Shown here piece by piece: positions 1-7,699 of a stretch of 64,000 nucleotides of DNA. The notes under the pieces were generated by a model. The model saw only the letters and a list, made by a program, of their open reading frames with translations, was not told where the DNA came from and did no database searches. Source of the stretch: Trebonia sp963777905 (GTDB lineage Bacteria; Actinomycetota; Actinomycetes; Streptosporangiales; Streptosporangiaceae); assembly GCA_963777905.1 (NCBI GenBank), contig CAVZSM010000012.1, positions 1 through 64,000 of the forward strand, in the 5' to 3' direction. The stretch's first letter is position 1. Each line of letters opens with the position of its first letter. A program made the position numbers and the translations under genes.

Positions 1-233
1 CATCCGATCTGGATGGCTGACTTGAGCGCGCCCATGTTCCCGGTGATGGTGCAGATACGGGTGATCTGCGCGAGCAGCGCTTTGGTAGCCGCGCTGAGGT
101 GCTGCGGGCCACCCGCTGAGCGTCCGCTGGTCCGGTTGCCCGGCAGCCGGGACGCGGGTTGCAGGCGGTCCGGCGGCCCCGGGGCCTGCTTCCCCCTTGA
201 CGGCCTGCCGCCTTGATGCCAGACTACTGATAC
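1..233 (-). other. Possible minus-strand coding remnant running off the left edge
   Basis: Read on the minus strand, the first ~230 bases stay open after a TGA at 236-234. The last ~30 codons before the edge look protein-like (helical, with the motif ALLAQITRICTITGNMG). No ATG or GTG start lies between the stop and that Met. The stretch is therefore either the start of a gene with an unusual start codon or a broken piece. I do not recognise the family. Confidence 0.2.
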
Positions 234-250
234 TCAGATATCTGGATACC
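229..250. promoter_or_regulatory. Dyad CAGATATCTG flanked by GATAC repeats, upstream of the SnoaL-like gene
   Basis: CAGATATCTG at 235-244 is a perfect 10-bp palindrome. A GATAC sits on each side in direct orientation. A TTGACG hexamer lies at 197-202, so the dyad is in the right place for an operator of the gene starting at 406. A MarR regulator is encoded 0.8 kb downstream and could be the binder, but that link is inference. Confidence 0.3.
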
Positions 251-405
251 TGCTCTCTGGCTGCAGCCGCCGCCGGGACAGCAGCCCCGGATCCGCGCCG
301 ACGCCCGGCCCGGGGCGGGCGTGCCCGCGGATCTTCGTGGCCCGGATCTGACGGAGAGCCCGGCTCAGCGCGGCTCTCGGGGAACCAGCAGAAGGGGAGG
401 GTCTG

Positions 406-912
406 ATGGCTCTCGAACAGGACAACGGCGCGATCGTCCGCCGCTTCTTCGAAGAAGTCCGGAACGGCGGCGACCTGTCCGCCATCGAGGATCTGGTCGA
501 TGACCACTTCACGAACTTCGGCAACCGGCTGCCCGGCGCCCACGCGGCGATGCGGCACATCATCACGGCATGGCGGACCGCATTTCCCGACCTGCGCTAT
601 GAGATCCAGGAGGAGATCGTGCACGGCGACAAGGTCGTGCTCCGGGTGATGCTGCGGGGCACGCACCTGGGCGAGTTCCCGCCCGGCGTCGGCCCGGCCC
701 GCATCATGGGGGCCATGCCGCCCACCGGCCGGTCCGTCGAGGCCGACCAGATCCACATCCACCGCGTCGCGGGCGGCAAGATCGTCGAGCACGCCGCGAG
801 CCGCAACGACCTGCTGCTGCTGAACCAGCTCGGCCTGGTATCCGGCACCGAACCGGTGGCCGAGGCGAGCTGGCGGACCCCGGCGACTCCCGATCCGGCG
901 CCACGGCGCTGA
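406..912 (+). CDS. SnoaL-like / ester cyclase family protein
   Basis: The 168-residue protein has the NTF2-like alpha+beta barrel pattern of the SnoaL polyketide-cyclase family. It opens with a helix (VRRFFEEVRNGGDLSAIEDLV), followed by the AFPDLRYEIQEEI strand region and the usual MPPTGR...VEADQIHIHRVAGGKIVEH core at about residues 105-130. Such proteins bind small hydrophobic ligands; many are enzymes and many have no known substrate. A strong GGGGAGGG ribosome site lies 7-15 bases before the ATG. The C-terminal 25 residues are Pro/Ala-rich and probably disordered. It stands alone, with the MarR gene 134 bp downstream. The family is clear but the substrate is unknown. Confidence 0.85.
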   Translation: MALEQDNGAIVRRFFEEVRNGGDLSAIEDLVDDHFTNFGNRLPGAHAAMRHIITAWRTAFPDLRYEIQEEIVHGDKVVLRVMLRGTHLGEFPPGVGPARIMGAMPPTGRSVEADQIHIHRVAGGKIVEHAASRNDLLLLNQLGLVSGTEPVAEASWRTPATPDPAPRR

Positions 913-1046
913 GCTGATCATGGCAGGCCTGCCGCATCCGCCCGGGGGCGGCCTGCCCCCGCTTAAGCCCGGTCGCCCCCGCCGCGGCGGGCCGCTACAG
1001 CCAGCTGCCTGGCATCTCAGGGCCTGGGTCGCAGCCAGCTGGCAGA

Positions 1047-1535
1047 ATGGATGACATGACGGGGAGAGGAGAAACCTCCGGCCATACCCGGCGACTGCGC
1101 GGCGGCGACCTGACCACGCTGATGCGGACCGGGTACCACCAGACCATGGAGTACGTGCAGGCGCGGCTGGAGCAGCTCGGCTTCGATGACGTCCGGCCGG
1201 CCCACATGGCGATCTTCCAGCACCTGGGAGCCGAGGGAGCGCGCATCGGGGAGCTGGCCGAGCGGGCCAAGCTCACCAACCAATCGGTCGGCTACCTGGT
1301 GGACTACCTCGAAGAACACGGCTACGTGGAACGTCGCCCCGACCCCACCAACAGGCGTGCCACCCTGGTGTGCTTCACCGAGCGGGGATGGGACGAGGCC
1401 GACGCGTGCGCGAAAATCCTCGACCAGCTCGACGAGGAGCTCGTAAACCGGATGGGCACCGAACGGCTGGAGCAGCTGCACGCACTGCTGGCCGAGGCCA
1501 CAGCGGCGCTTCGGGCGAGCAGGCAAGCCCTGTAG
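1047..1535 (+). CDS. MarR family transcriptional regulator
   Basis: This 162-residue protein has a MarR winged-helix layout: an N-terminal dimer helix (residues ~25-50), recognition helices around GELAERAKLTNQSVGYLVDYLEEHGYVERRPDPTNRRA (~70-110) with the wing DPTNRRA, and a long C-terminal dimer helix. The DPxNRR wing motif is diagnostic. An ATG three codons in (1056) is an equally good start. MarR proteins are dimeric repressors, usually relieved by phenolic or other small ligands, and often regulate the adjacent gene. The SnoaL-like gene upstream is the natural candidate target. Confidence 0.9.
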   Translation: MDDMTGRGETSGHTRRLRGGDLTTLMRTGYHQTMEYVQARLEQLGFDDVRPAHMAIFQHLGAEGARIGELAERAKLTNQSVGYLVDYLEEHGYVERRPDPTNRRATLVCFTERGWDEADACAKILDQLDEELVNRMGTERLEQLHALLAEATAALRASRQAL

Positions 1536-1929
1536 GCACCACCCGGCAGACCCAGGCCCCAGCATCCGCGCTGCCCGGCGGCGGCCGCGCCGCGCGCCCG
1601 CAAACGTATCAGCGCGGCAGGCATCACACATGGTCAATCGCGCGGCGGAACCCGGACACCCGGAACAGAACGACCTGCACCCGGCAATCCGCGCAGCCCG
1701 CACTGACCTCAGCCACTCAAAATCGGCGATCCGGCCGCAGGCCGCCTAGGCTCAACGCACTTTACGTGATTAGCCTTGCTCCTGGCTTACGCGCCGATCC
1801 ACCGTCGCCCACCGCCATTCAGGCTGCCGGCGATCATGCGACCGCCGCCCCCGGCGGGCCGGTAACTGCCATCGGCCGCGAGAGCGCGTCCGCGTTATGA
1901 TCGGTTCCCTGGCGAGATGAGGGGGTTGG
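1536..1929. other. Intergenic, no gene seen; -10 box near the right end
   Basis: About 390 bp with no convincing coding frame on either strand. TATGAT at 1896-1901 is a good -10 hexamer placed to give a short leader (about 20 bases) for the YbaK-family gene at 1930. No matching -35 is obvious. Confidence 0.4.
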
Positions 1930-2421
1930 GTGATGACGCAGGTAGCGGAGCATCTCGAAACCCACGGCGTCCCGTTCGAGCCCTTCGCGCACCAGCAGGC
2001 CTACACCTCGATCGCCGAGGCGAGGGCGCTCGGCATCGACGCCAGCGAGGTTCTCAAGACGGTCGCGATGCGCGTCGCGGACGGCTATGCCCTGATGGCG
2101 ATCCCGGCAACCTGTCGCCTCGACATGCATCTCGTCCAGGCAGCGGTGGGCGGTCGTCATGTTCGGCTTGCCACCGAAGAGGAACTGCTACGGGACTTTC
2201 CAGGCTTCGAGCTGGGCGCCCTGCCGCCGCTTGGCTCGCTGCTGGGCGCACCGCTCTACGTCGATCGGGAGGTGCTTCAGCACGAAACGGTGGTCTTTGC
2301 CGCAGGGAGCCAGACCGAATCCGTTCAGCTCAGGACGGCGGACCTGCTCCAGCACGAGCAGGTGACGACCCTCCCGTTGATCAAGCATCCTGACGAGGAT
2401 GACAAGGACTGGCTGCGGTAG
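1930..2421 (+). CDS. YbaK/EbsC family aminoacyl-tRNA deacylase-like protein
   Basis: The 163-residue protein matches the YbaK/ProX-type editing domain. It has an N-terminal segment (VPFEPFAHQQAYTSIAEARALG), the conserved VLKTVAMRVADGYALMAIPA core, then GGRHVRLATEEELLRDFPGFELGALPPLG, which covers the family pocket and its GxxPPLG loop. Members hydrolyse mischarged Cys/Ala/Ser-tRNAs in trans. Here the C-terminal end (LIKHPDEDDKDWLR) is charged and extended. The start is GTG at 1930, directly followed by ATG at 1933; a GAGGGGGT ribosome site precedes both. It stands as a single gene next to the IS110 element. Confidence 0.85.
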   Translation: MMTQVAEHLETHGVPFEPFAHQQAYTSIAEARALGIDASEVLKTVAMRVADGYALMAIPATCRLDMHLVQAAVGGRHVRLATEEELLRDFPGFELGALPPLGSLLGAPLYVDREVLQHETVVFAAGSQTESVQLRTADLLQHEQVTTLPLIKHPDEDDKDWLR

Positions 2422-2590
2422 CCACGGGTCTGCACCTGCCGCGGCACGCATAGCCGGCAGCCAACACGCCGGTCCTGAGACCGGATCACGCTCAGTGACG
2501 GGCGCTAGCCCGGGCCCAGTGTGCAAGTAGCCGCCGATATGGACGGCTGTGAGAGCGAGATCAGGCATATTGGCGACGGTCCAGATCGAA

Positions 2591-2598
2591 GCCTCTTT
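2591..2598. repeat. GCCTCTTT, probable IS110 core repeat (partner at 3911-3918)
   Basis: GCCTCTTT occurs at 2591-2598, four bases before the transposase stop codon, and again at 3911-3918, upstream of the transposase start. Removing one copy and the DNA between rejoins a sequence with an inverted repeat (TCGAA...TTCGA) around AGAGGC. This fits an IS110-type insertion that leaves a short repeated core. Confidence 0.5.
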
Positions 2599-3918
2599 GT
2601 GTCAAGTGGTTCGGCTCATCTTTTTTGAGGCTTGTGAGCTGCGCTTTTTCGGTTGCGCGGCCTGGTCTGGGCGTAGGGTGGGCTCAGGTCCGGGAGTGGC
2701 TGTGCCGAAGAGCCGGCATCCGGGGTGTGAGTCGGCCGCGCTGGCGTCAGTGACGTTCCCTGCTTGCCCTCCCGGGCCCGTGACCTGCGCGGACTGGCTA
2801 ACGACGCGGCGGGCGTCGACGCGCAGCCGCCGGTAGATAGCGTCGCTGATGCGCCGCTTGAGGGCGCGCACGGCTTCCTTCGGGGTCTTGCCCTCGGCGA
2901 TCTTCTTGTCGTAGTAGGCGCGGCCCTCGCTGTGCGGATGGCGGATCTGGGTGATCGCGGCCATGTGGACCGCGTGATTAACCCGCCGGTTCCCGCGCCG
3001 TGACAGCCGGTGCACCTTCCGGTTCCCCGACGACACCTCGACCGGGGCGGTTCCGTTGCAGGCCGCGAAATGGTCCCGGTCCCGGAACCGGGAGACGTCC
3101 TCGACCTCACCGAGCACGATCCCGGCGATGACCGGTCCCACGCCGAACACCTCGGTCAGCGTGGTTCCTGAGGCTTTCACCGCGGCAGCCAGCTTCTTTT
3201 TCACCTGGCTCAGCTGGGCGTCAATGCGGCGCAGGTCCTCCAGGAAGTCGGCGGCCAGCTCCCAGCGGGCCAGCATGACCGCGCCCGACGGAACGGCCTC
3301 CTCCAGCAGGCGGCCCGCGTGAGCCGCGGTGATCTCCTTCTGCACGCCGCCGGGGACCAGCTCGCATATCACCGCGTGCAGCCGGCAGGCGACCTGGTTG
3401 CGGGACCGGGCCAGGTCCCGGTGCCGCTTGGACCATACCTGCAGGACCGCGCTGTGGTCATCGGGCCGCACCTGGCGGCAGCCCGCCGAGCGCAGCGCGG
3501 CGACCGCGACCGACCGGGCGTCGTTCGGGTCGGTCTTGTTCGTGTCCCCGGCCGCCAGCAGCCGTACCCGGGCGGCGAGCTTGGGCTGCACGTCCAGGAC
3601 CCGCTCCCCGGCCGCGACCAGCTGCTGGGCCACCAGGTGGCCCAGGCCCGCGGCGCCCTCCACCGCCCAGGTGCGCTCCGGCCACGCCGCCGCCCATTCG
3701 ACCAGCTGCTCAGCCTGCCCGGCCGCCGCGCGGACCCGCAGCCGGCCCAGCTGCCGCTCATCGCCGCCCACGGCCACCGCCGTGTGCGAGCCCTTGTGCG
3801 GGTCCACCCCGATCATCACTGCCGTCACGGAACTGCCCTCTCGCGCGCTTGCGGACAAAGGAAACGACCGCGGCAGGCATGCCTTATTACGGACCACTGG
3901 GGGTGCTCGCGCCTCTTT
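2599..3918 (-). mobile_element. IS110-family insertion sequence, about 1.32 kb
   Basis: The element consists of the DEDD transposase gene plus short non-coding ends. Its limits are taken from the GCCTCTTT direct repeat at 2591-2598 and 3911-3918. IS110 elements have no long terminal inverted repeats, and none is seen. At the end just after the transposase stop, the minus strand reads CTTGACAC, a -35-like TTGACA (2605-2600) that overlaps the stop codon. In circular IS110 intermediates the right end commonly supplies half of a junction promoter. The non-coding left end is only about 85 bp if these limits are right, so the true end may lie further out. Confidence 0.6.
2602..3828 (-). CDS. IS110 family transposase (DEDD)
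   Basis: From the GTG at 3828 (GAGAGG ribosome site 7 bases upstream) the protein has 408 residues. The N-terminal RuvC-like domain (DEDD_Tnp_IS110) begins VTAVMIGVDPHKGSH, with the first catalytic Asp at residue 9. AVEGAAGLG supplies the Glu, and TNKTDPNDARSVA the last two acids. A coiled middle segment follows, then the Tnp_IS116/IS110/IS902 C-terminal domain (FGVGPVIAGIVLGEVEDVSRF...NGTAPVEVSSGNRK), whose Ser in VSSG is the expected nucleophile region. The frame stays open upstream to 3936, but those residues do not resemble the family. The gene looks intact and may be active. Confidence 0.93.
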   Translation of the reverse strand: MTAVMIGVDPHKGSHTAVAVGGDERQLGRLRVRAAAGQAEQLVEWAAAWPERTWAVEGAAGLGHLVAQQLVAAGERVLDVQPKLAARVRLLAAGDTNKTDPNDARSVAVAALRSAGCRQVRPDDHSAVLQVWSKRHRDLARSRNQVACRLHAVICELVPGGVQKEITAAHAGRLLEEAVPSGAVMLARWELAADFLEDLRRIDAQLSQVKKKLAAAVKASGTTLTEVFGVGPVIAGIVLGEVEDVSRFRDRDHFAACNGTAPVEVSSGNRKVHRLSRRGNRRVNHAVHMAAITQIRHPHSEGRAYYDKKIAEGKTPKEAVRALKRRISDAIYRRLRVDARRVVSQSAQVTGPGGQAGNVTDASAADSHPGCRLFGTATPGPEPTLRPDQAAQPKKRSSQASKKMSRTT

Positions 3919-4210
3919 CGAACCACGCCACGGCAAGAATCCGACGGGCCGGCACCTCGATCTAAAGCCAGACCACCATCGCGGCCGGCAGGCGGTTCGG
4001 GAGCCCGGCCCATCAGACCCTCTGAACGTTACGGTTCACAACCGCAACGCCTACCCCAAATTCTTCAATAAGGCGGTTCCCGCGCCCTAGCTGCGACCAG
4101 CGGCTGTCATGGTGCGTGCTCACGGCGAGCCGCCCCGGTGAGCCTGGCCGACGTCGCCGGGTCAGCGCCACTATCACGCTGGCGGTACCGGGTGGTGAGA
4201 CAGTGAGCAT
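3919..4210. other. Non-coding gap between the IS110 element and the thioesterase gene
   Basis: About 290 bp with no supported gene on either strand. The sequence may include further left-end DNA of the IS110 element if the repeat at 3911-3918 is not its true limit. I see no terminator or clear promoter here. Confidence 0.35.
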
Positions 4211-4621
4211 GTGCGCACGGTCTTCGAGCATCAGGTCAGCCTGCGGTGGCGGGATGTTGACGCACTGGGCCATGTCAACCACGCGGTATTCCTGACCTAC
4301 CTGGAGGAAGGCCGGGATGCCTTCTATGTGCAGGCGCTCGGCCGCGATCCGCACTACGTGGTGGCGCGGGTGGAGATCGACTTGCGCGCCGAGGTCCGCT
4401 ACGCCGACCGGCAGCTGCGGGTGCGCATCGAGGTGGAGCGGGTGGGCACCACCAGCCTGACGACGCGGGAGACGATCCTCACGCAGGCGGGCGTGATCGC
4501 CGCCGAGGCGAGGGTCGTCACCGTGCTGTGGGACGCCAGCGCCGGAAAGCCGATGGCATTCGCGGCAGACGACCGTCCGCGACTGACCGCGCACTGCCCC
4601 CGTCCGCCGGCGACACAGTAG
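4211..4621 (+). CDS. Acyl-CoA thioesterase, hotdog fold (4HBT/YbgC-FadM type)
   Basis: The 136-residue protein carries the YbgC/FadM signature VSLRWRDVDALGHVNHAVFLTYLEEGR: the Asp in DVDALGHVN is the usual catalytic residue and the following helix carries the Glu. The rest (VEIDLRAEVRYADRQLRVRIEVERVGTTSLTTRETI) gives the hotdog beta sheet. The likely role is hydrolysis of fatty or aromatic acyl-CoA in the cytosol. The GTG start at 4211 is chosen because the family begins a few residues before the RWRDVD motif. No operon partner is visible. Confidence 0.87.
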   Translation: MRTVFEHQVSLRWRDVDALGHVNHAVFLTYLEEGRDAFYVQALGRDPHYVVARVEIDLRAEVRYADRQLRVRIEVERVGTTSLTTRETILTQAGVIAAEARVVTVLWDASAGKPMAFAADDRPRLTAHCPRPPATQ

Positions 4622-4962
4622 CGGTGAACGGGTAATAAGCCCGGCAGCCATGGTCGGCGACCGTGACGCACTGTCACAGCAGGCCGAATCACGAGCTACG
4701 TGATCGCCGACTCGGTGCTTGAGGTCTGCCAGGTGCAACTGTCATGCGTGGCGCCCATATCAGTCGTTCCGGTGCGCAGCCCGTCCCAGCCCCGAAGGGG
4801 CGTTCGTGCTGACCCCTGGCCGCCGTCCGCGAACCGGAAGGACCGTCGTACCTCATCGTATGCAGATGAGGGTGTTGGCTTCGCTGGGCCGCCGCGGTCT
4901 GGTGGACTATGACCACGGTGCATTGCGTGCTGGGTAGATGGCCTGGGAGAGGTGCGAGTTGG
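4622..4962. other. Intergenic, 340 bp; one doubtful short frame
   Basis: No recognised gene. A plus-strand frame ending at 4937 closes with VLASLGRRGLVDYDHGALRAG, which resembles a winged-helix tail, but it overlaps no family I can name and has no start with a ribosome site. The inverted pair in CCCCGAAGGGG lies near 4790. A GGAGAGG ribosome site for the next gene starts near 4946. Confidence 0.3.
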
Positions 4963-5781
4963 ATGCGGGTGCTTGTTTCGGTCGACATGGAGGGAATCGC
5001 CGGCGTGGTCGACCGCGACGATATCAGTCCGGGCCATGGCGAGTATGAACGGAACCGCAAGCTACTTACGGCCGAGGCTAGCGCCGCGGTCCGCGGTGTT
5101 CACGCCTACGAGGCAGACGCGCAGGTGCTGGTCACGGAGGCGCATGCGGCTTTCCGGAACCTTCTGCCCGAGCTGCTGGACCGGCGTGCCGAGCTGCTGC
5201 GCGGCGACCCCAAGCCGGGCGGGATGATGGCGGGACTGGCGCCCGACGTCGATGCCATCCTGTTCATCGGCTACCACGGCAAGGCGGGCACAGCCCGCTC
5301 GGTCATGTCCCACACCATCAGCGGCGGGGTCATCGCCGACGTACGCTGCGACGGGCGCTCCCTGGGTGAGCTAGGCCTGAACACCGCGCTCGCGGCGCAC
5401 AGCGGCGTGCCTGCAGTGCTGGTCTCGGGCGATGACACCGTTGCCGCGGAGGCGGCCGACGTGGCACCAGGCATGCATGCGGTGGTGGTCAAGCGGGCAC
5501 TTGGTGCCCGGGCGGCTGCGCTGCTGCATCCTGATGAGGCATGCGAGCGGATCGAGGCAGCGGTACCGGAGGCGCTGGCCGACCGGGAGGCGGTCCGGGC
5601 GCTGCGCTTCGACGGACCGGTACTGCTGGAAGTCGAGGTGCTCAGGCCGCATATGACCGAACGCGCGCTGCTGGTGCCGGGAATTGAGCGCAAGGACGGC
5701 CGCACCCTGCGCTACGCAGCGCCGGACTTCCCGGCGGCATACCGGGTTGCCGAGCTCATCGCGATGCTCGGCGGCATCTGA
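4963..5781 (+). CDS. M55 family D-aminopeptidase (DppA-like)
   Basis: The gene encodes 272 residues from the ATG at 4963, which has GGAGAGG 11 bases upstream. The in-frame start 18 codons earlier adds residues foreign to the family. Zinc ligands expected for DppA-type self-compartmentalising D-aminopeptidases are in place: D8 and E10 in VSVDMEG, H61 in TEAHAAFRN, H105 in GYHGKAG and E136 in LGELGLN. These enzymes release D-Ala and other N-terminal D-residues from peptides, probably recycling cell-wall D-Ala-D-Ala. No transport genes adjoin it. Length and motifs match the family throughout. Confidence 0.92.
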   Translation: MRVLVSVDMEGIAGVVDRDDISPGHGEYERNRKLLTAEASAAVRGVHAYEADAQVLVTEAHAAFRNLLPELLDRRAELLRGDPKPGGMMAGLAPDVDAILFIGYHGKAGTARSVMSHTISGGVIADVRCDGRSLGELGLNTALAAHSGVPAVLVSGDDTVAAEAADVAPGMHAVVVKRALGARAAALLHPDEACERIEAAVPEALADREAVRALRFDGPVLLEVEVLRPHMTERALLVPGIERKDGRTLRYAAPDFPAAYRVAELIAMLGGI

Positions 5782-5848
5782 TCCTGCGTTCCCGGCCGCC
5801 ACGATGGTGCAGCCTTTGCGCGGTCGAAAGTGGCGAACATTCGCGGTC

Positions 5849-5898
5849 AGTACTCGGATCTGGCCCCAATTTCGGGCTCTTCCGCGAGTTCTGTGATG
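5849..5898 (+). repeat. Left terminal inverted repeat of the ISL3 element
   Basis: Begins AGTACT and runs to GTGATG. It pairs with 11240-11289 over 50 bp with about two mismatches. The AGTACT hexamer is itself palindromic. Confidence 0.88.
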
Positions 5899-6046
5899 GG
5901 TTGCGCTGAGTAGCGGCCGGGGCTGGTTCGTCTCGATCTGGCGCGGGCGCGGCGTGGCGGCGGGGAATGGCAGCGAGGCTCCGGTAGGACGCGGAGGTCT
6001 GCCAAGATCTCTTTGCCCGGGAGCCTCGTTGCCGTTTCATCTTGTC

Positions 6047-7680
6047 ATGCCGTCTGCGCTGGCAGACGGCGATCGCGCCGTTCGCAGCCTGGAGGTGACC
6101 GAGGGGGCTGCGGCCCTGCTGGCGGTGCTGTTCCCTCACCTTGCCGGGCTGGAGGTCAGCGGGGTGGCCGACGCCGGGGATGCGGTGGTGGTCTTCGCGT
6201 CGGTCCGGGGCGCCCTGGCGCGGTGCCCGCGGTGCGGGCAGCAGTCGTCGCGGGTGCACGGCCGCTACCAGCGGCTGCTGGCAGACGGCGCGGCGGGCGG
6301 CAGGCCGCTGCTGATCGCGCTGTCGGTGCGCAGGTTCCGCTGCGCGAACCCGGGGTGCAGGGCGGTGACGTTCGCCGAGCAGGCCGAGGGCCTGTGCGCC
6401 CGCTATCTGCGGCGCACCCTGCCGTTGCGGGAGATGCTGGGCTGTTTCGGGCTTGAGCTGGCCGGGCGGGCGGGTGCCCGGCTGGCCGCCGTCCTGGGCA
6501 TCGCGGTGCATTCCTCCACGCTGCTGCGGCTGGTCATGGCGCTGCCCGATCCCGTGGTGACAGCCGCGCCGCAGGTCACCGGGGTCGACGACTTCGCGCT
6601 GCGCAAGGGGCAGGTCTATGGCACCGTGGTGGCCGACGCCGAGTCGGGCAAGGTCATCGACCTGCTGCCCGACCGCGAGGCCGCCACGCTGGAGCAGTGG
6701 CTGAAGGCCCGTCCCGGCGCGGAAGTCATCTGCAGGGACCGGGCCAGCGCATATTCCGATGGCGCTTCTGCCGGCGCGCCGCTCGCTGTCCAGGTCGCGG
6801 ACCGCTGGCACCTGTGGCACAACCTGGGCGAGTACGCGGAGAAGGCGGTCGCCGCGCACCGCGGCTGCCTCGCCGGCGCTCCTGACGCCGGGACCACAGA
6901 CAGCGCACCGTCCGGCCAGGCCCCCGCCGCGCCGCCCCCCGAGCCGGACGGGCTGCGGGACGTGTGCGGCCGCGAGCGGGCCCTGGTATCGCGTACCCTC
7001 GAGCGCCATGCCGCCGTCCACGAGCTCTTGCGCGAAGGCCGCTCCCAGCGGGAGGCCGCCGGCATCCTGGGCCTGGACAGGAAGACCGTGGGCCGGTTCG
7101 CCGCCGAGGCCGGCCCCGGCAGGCTGCTGGTGAAGGCCACCGGGCGGGCAGGCAAGCTGGACCCGTTCAAGCCCTGGATCAACCGCCGCTGGGAACGAGG
7201 GCCTCACCAATGCCGCCGCGCTGCACGCCGAGATCACCGCCCAGGGCTGGACCGGCAGCATGCAGGCCGTCGAGCGCTACGTCCGCCAGTTCCGCGCCGC
7301 CGACGGCCGCAGCAGGGCAGGCAGGAACCCCCGCCAGGCCCCGGCCGCGGCCGCGCCCCCGAAGACCCGCCAGGTCACCCGGTGGCTGCTCACCCATCCG
7401 GACCACCTCGACCCCGCCAGCCAGGCACGGTTCGACGCCGCCAGGGCGCAGTGCCCGCACCTGGACGCTCTCGCCCGCCACGTCCGCGCCTTCGCCAAGA
7501 TCATGACCCGCCGCCAGGGCCTGCTCGAACTCGAAGACTGGCTAGCCGAGGCCGAGGCCAGCGACCTGCCTCAGCTCCGCTCCTTCGCCCACGGCATCCG
7601 CCGCGACCAGCAGGCCGTCACCGCCGGCCTCTCCCTGCACTGGAGCTCCGCCGCCATGGAAGGCAACGTCAACAAGATCA
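6047..7680 (+). pseudogene. ISL3 family transposase, main part (frameshifted and split)
   Basis: The protein begins at ATG 6047. It has an N-terminal zinc-finger domain (CPRCGQQSSRVHGRYQR and RFRCANPGCRAVTF; four Cys), then the DDE domain with VDDFALRKGQVYGTVVAD, a middle Asp in RDRASAYSDG and HLWHNL. A helix-turn-helix insertion (REGRSQREAAGILGLDRKTVGRF) follows. Near 7191-7193 one extra G shifts the frame (CGC TGG G AAC GAG); the next frame continues cleanly with TNAAALHAEITAQGWTGSMQAVERY to EGNVNKI, where foreign DNA starts after 7680. The last 25 codons are found at 11160. Two independent breaks make it inactive. Confidence 0.9.
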
Positions 7681-7699
7681 TTCTGTGGAATCAGAATTG

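Noticed and set aside
7180..7200. Programmed frameshift in the ISL3 transposase
   Set aside because: No slippery heptamer at the site, and the gene is also split by an insertion; decay explains it better.
5756..7261. 501-codon minus-strand frame over the ISL3 transposase
   Set aside because: Shadow; the plus strand carries the zinc fingers, DDE residues and terminal repeats.
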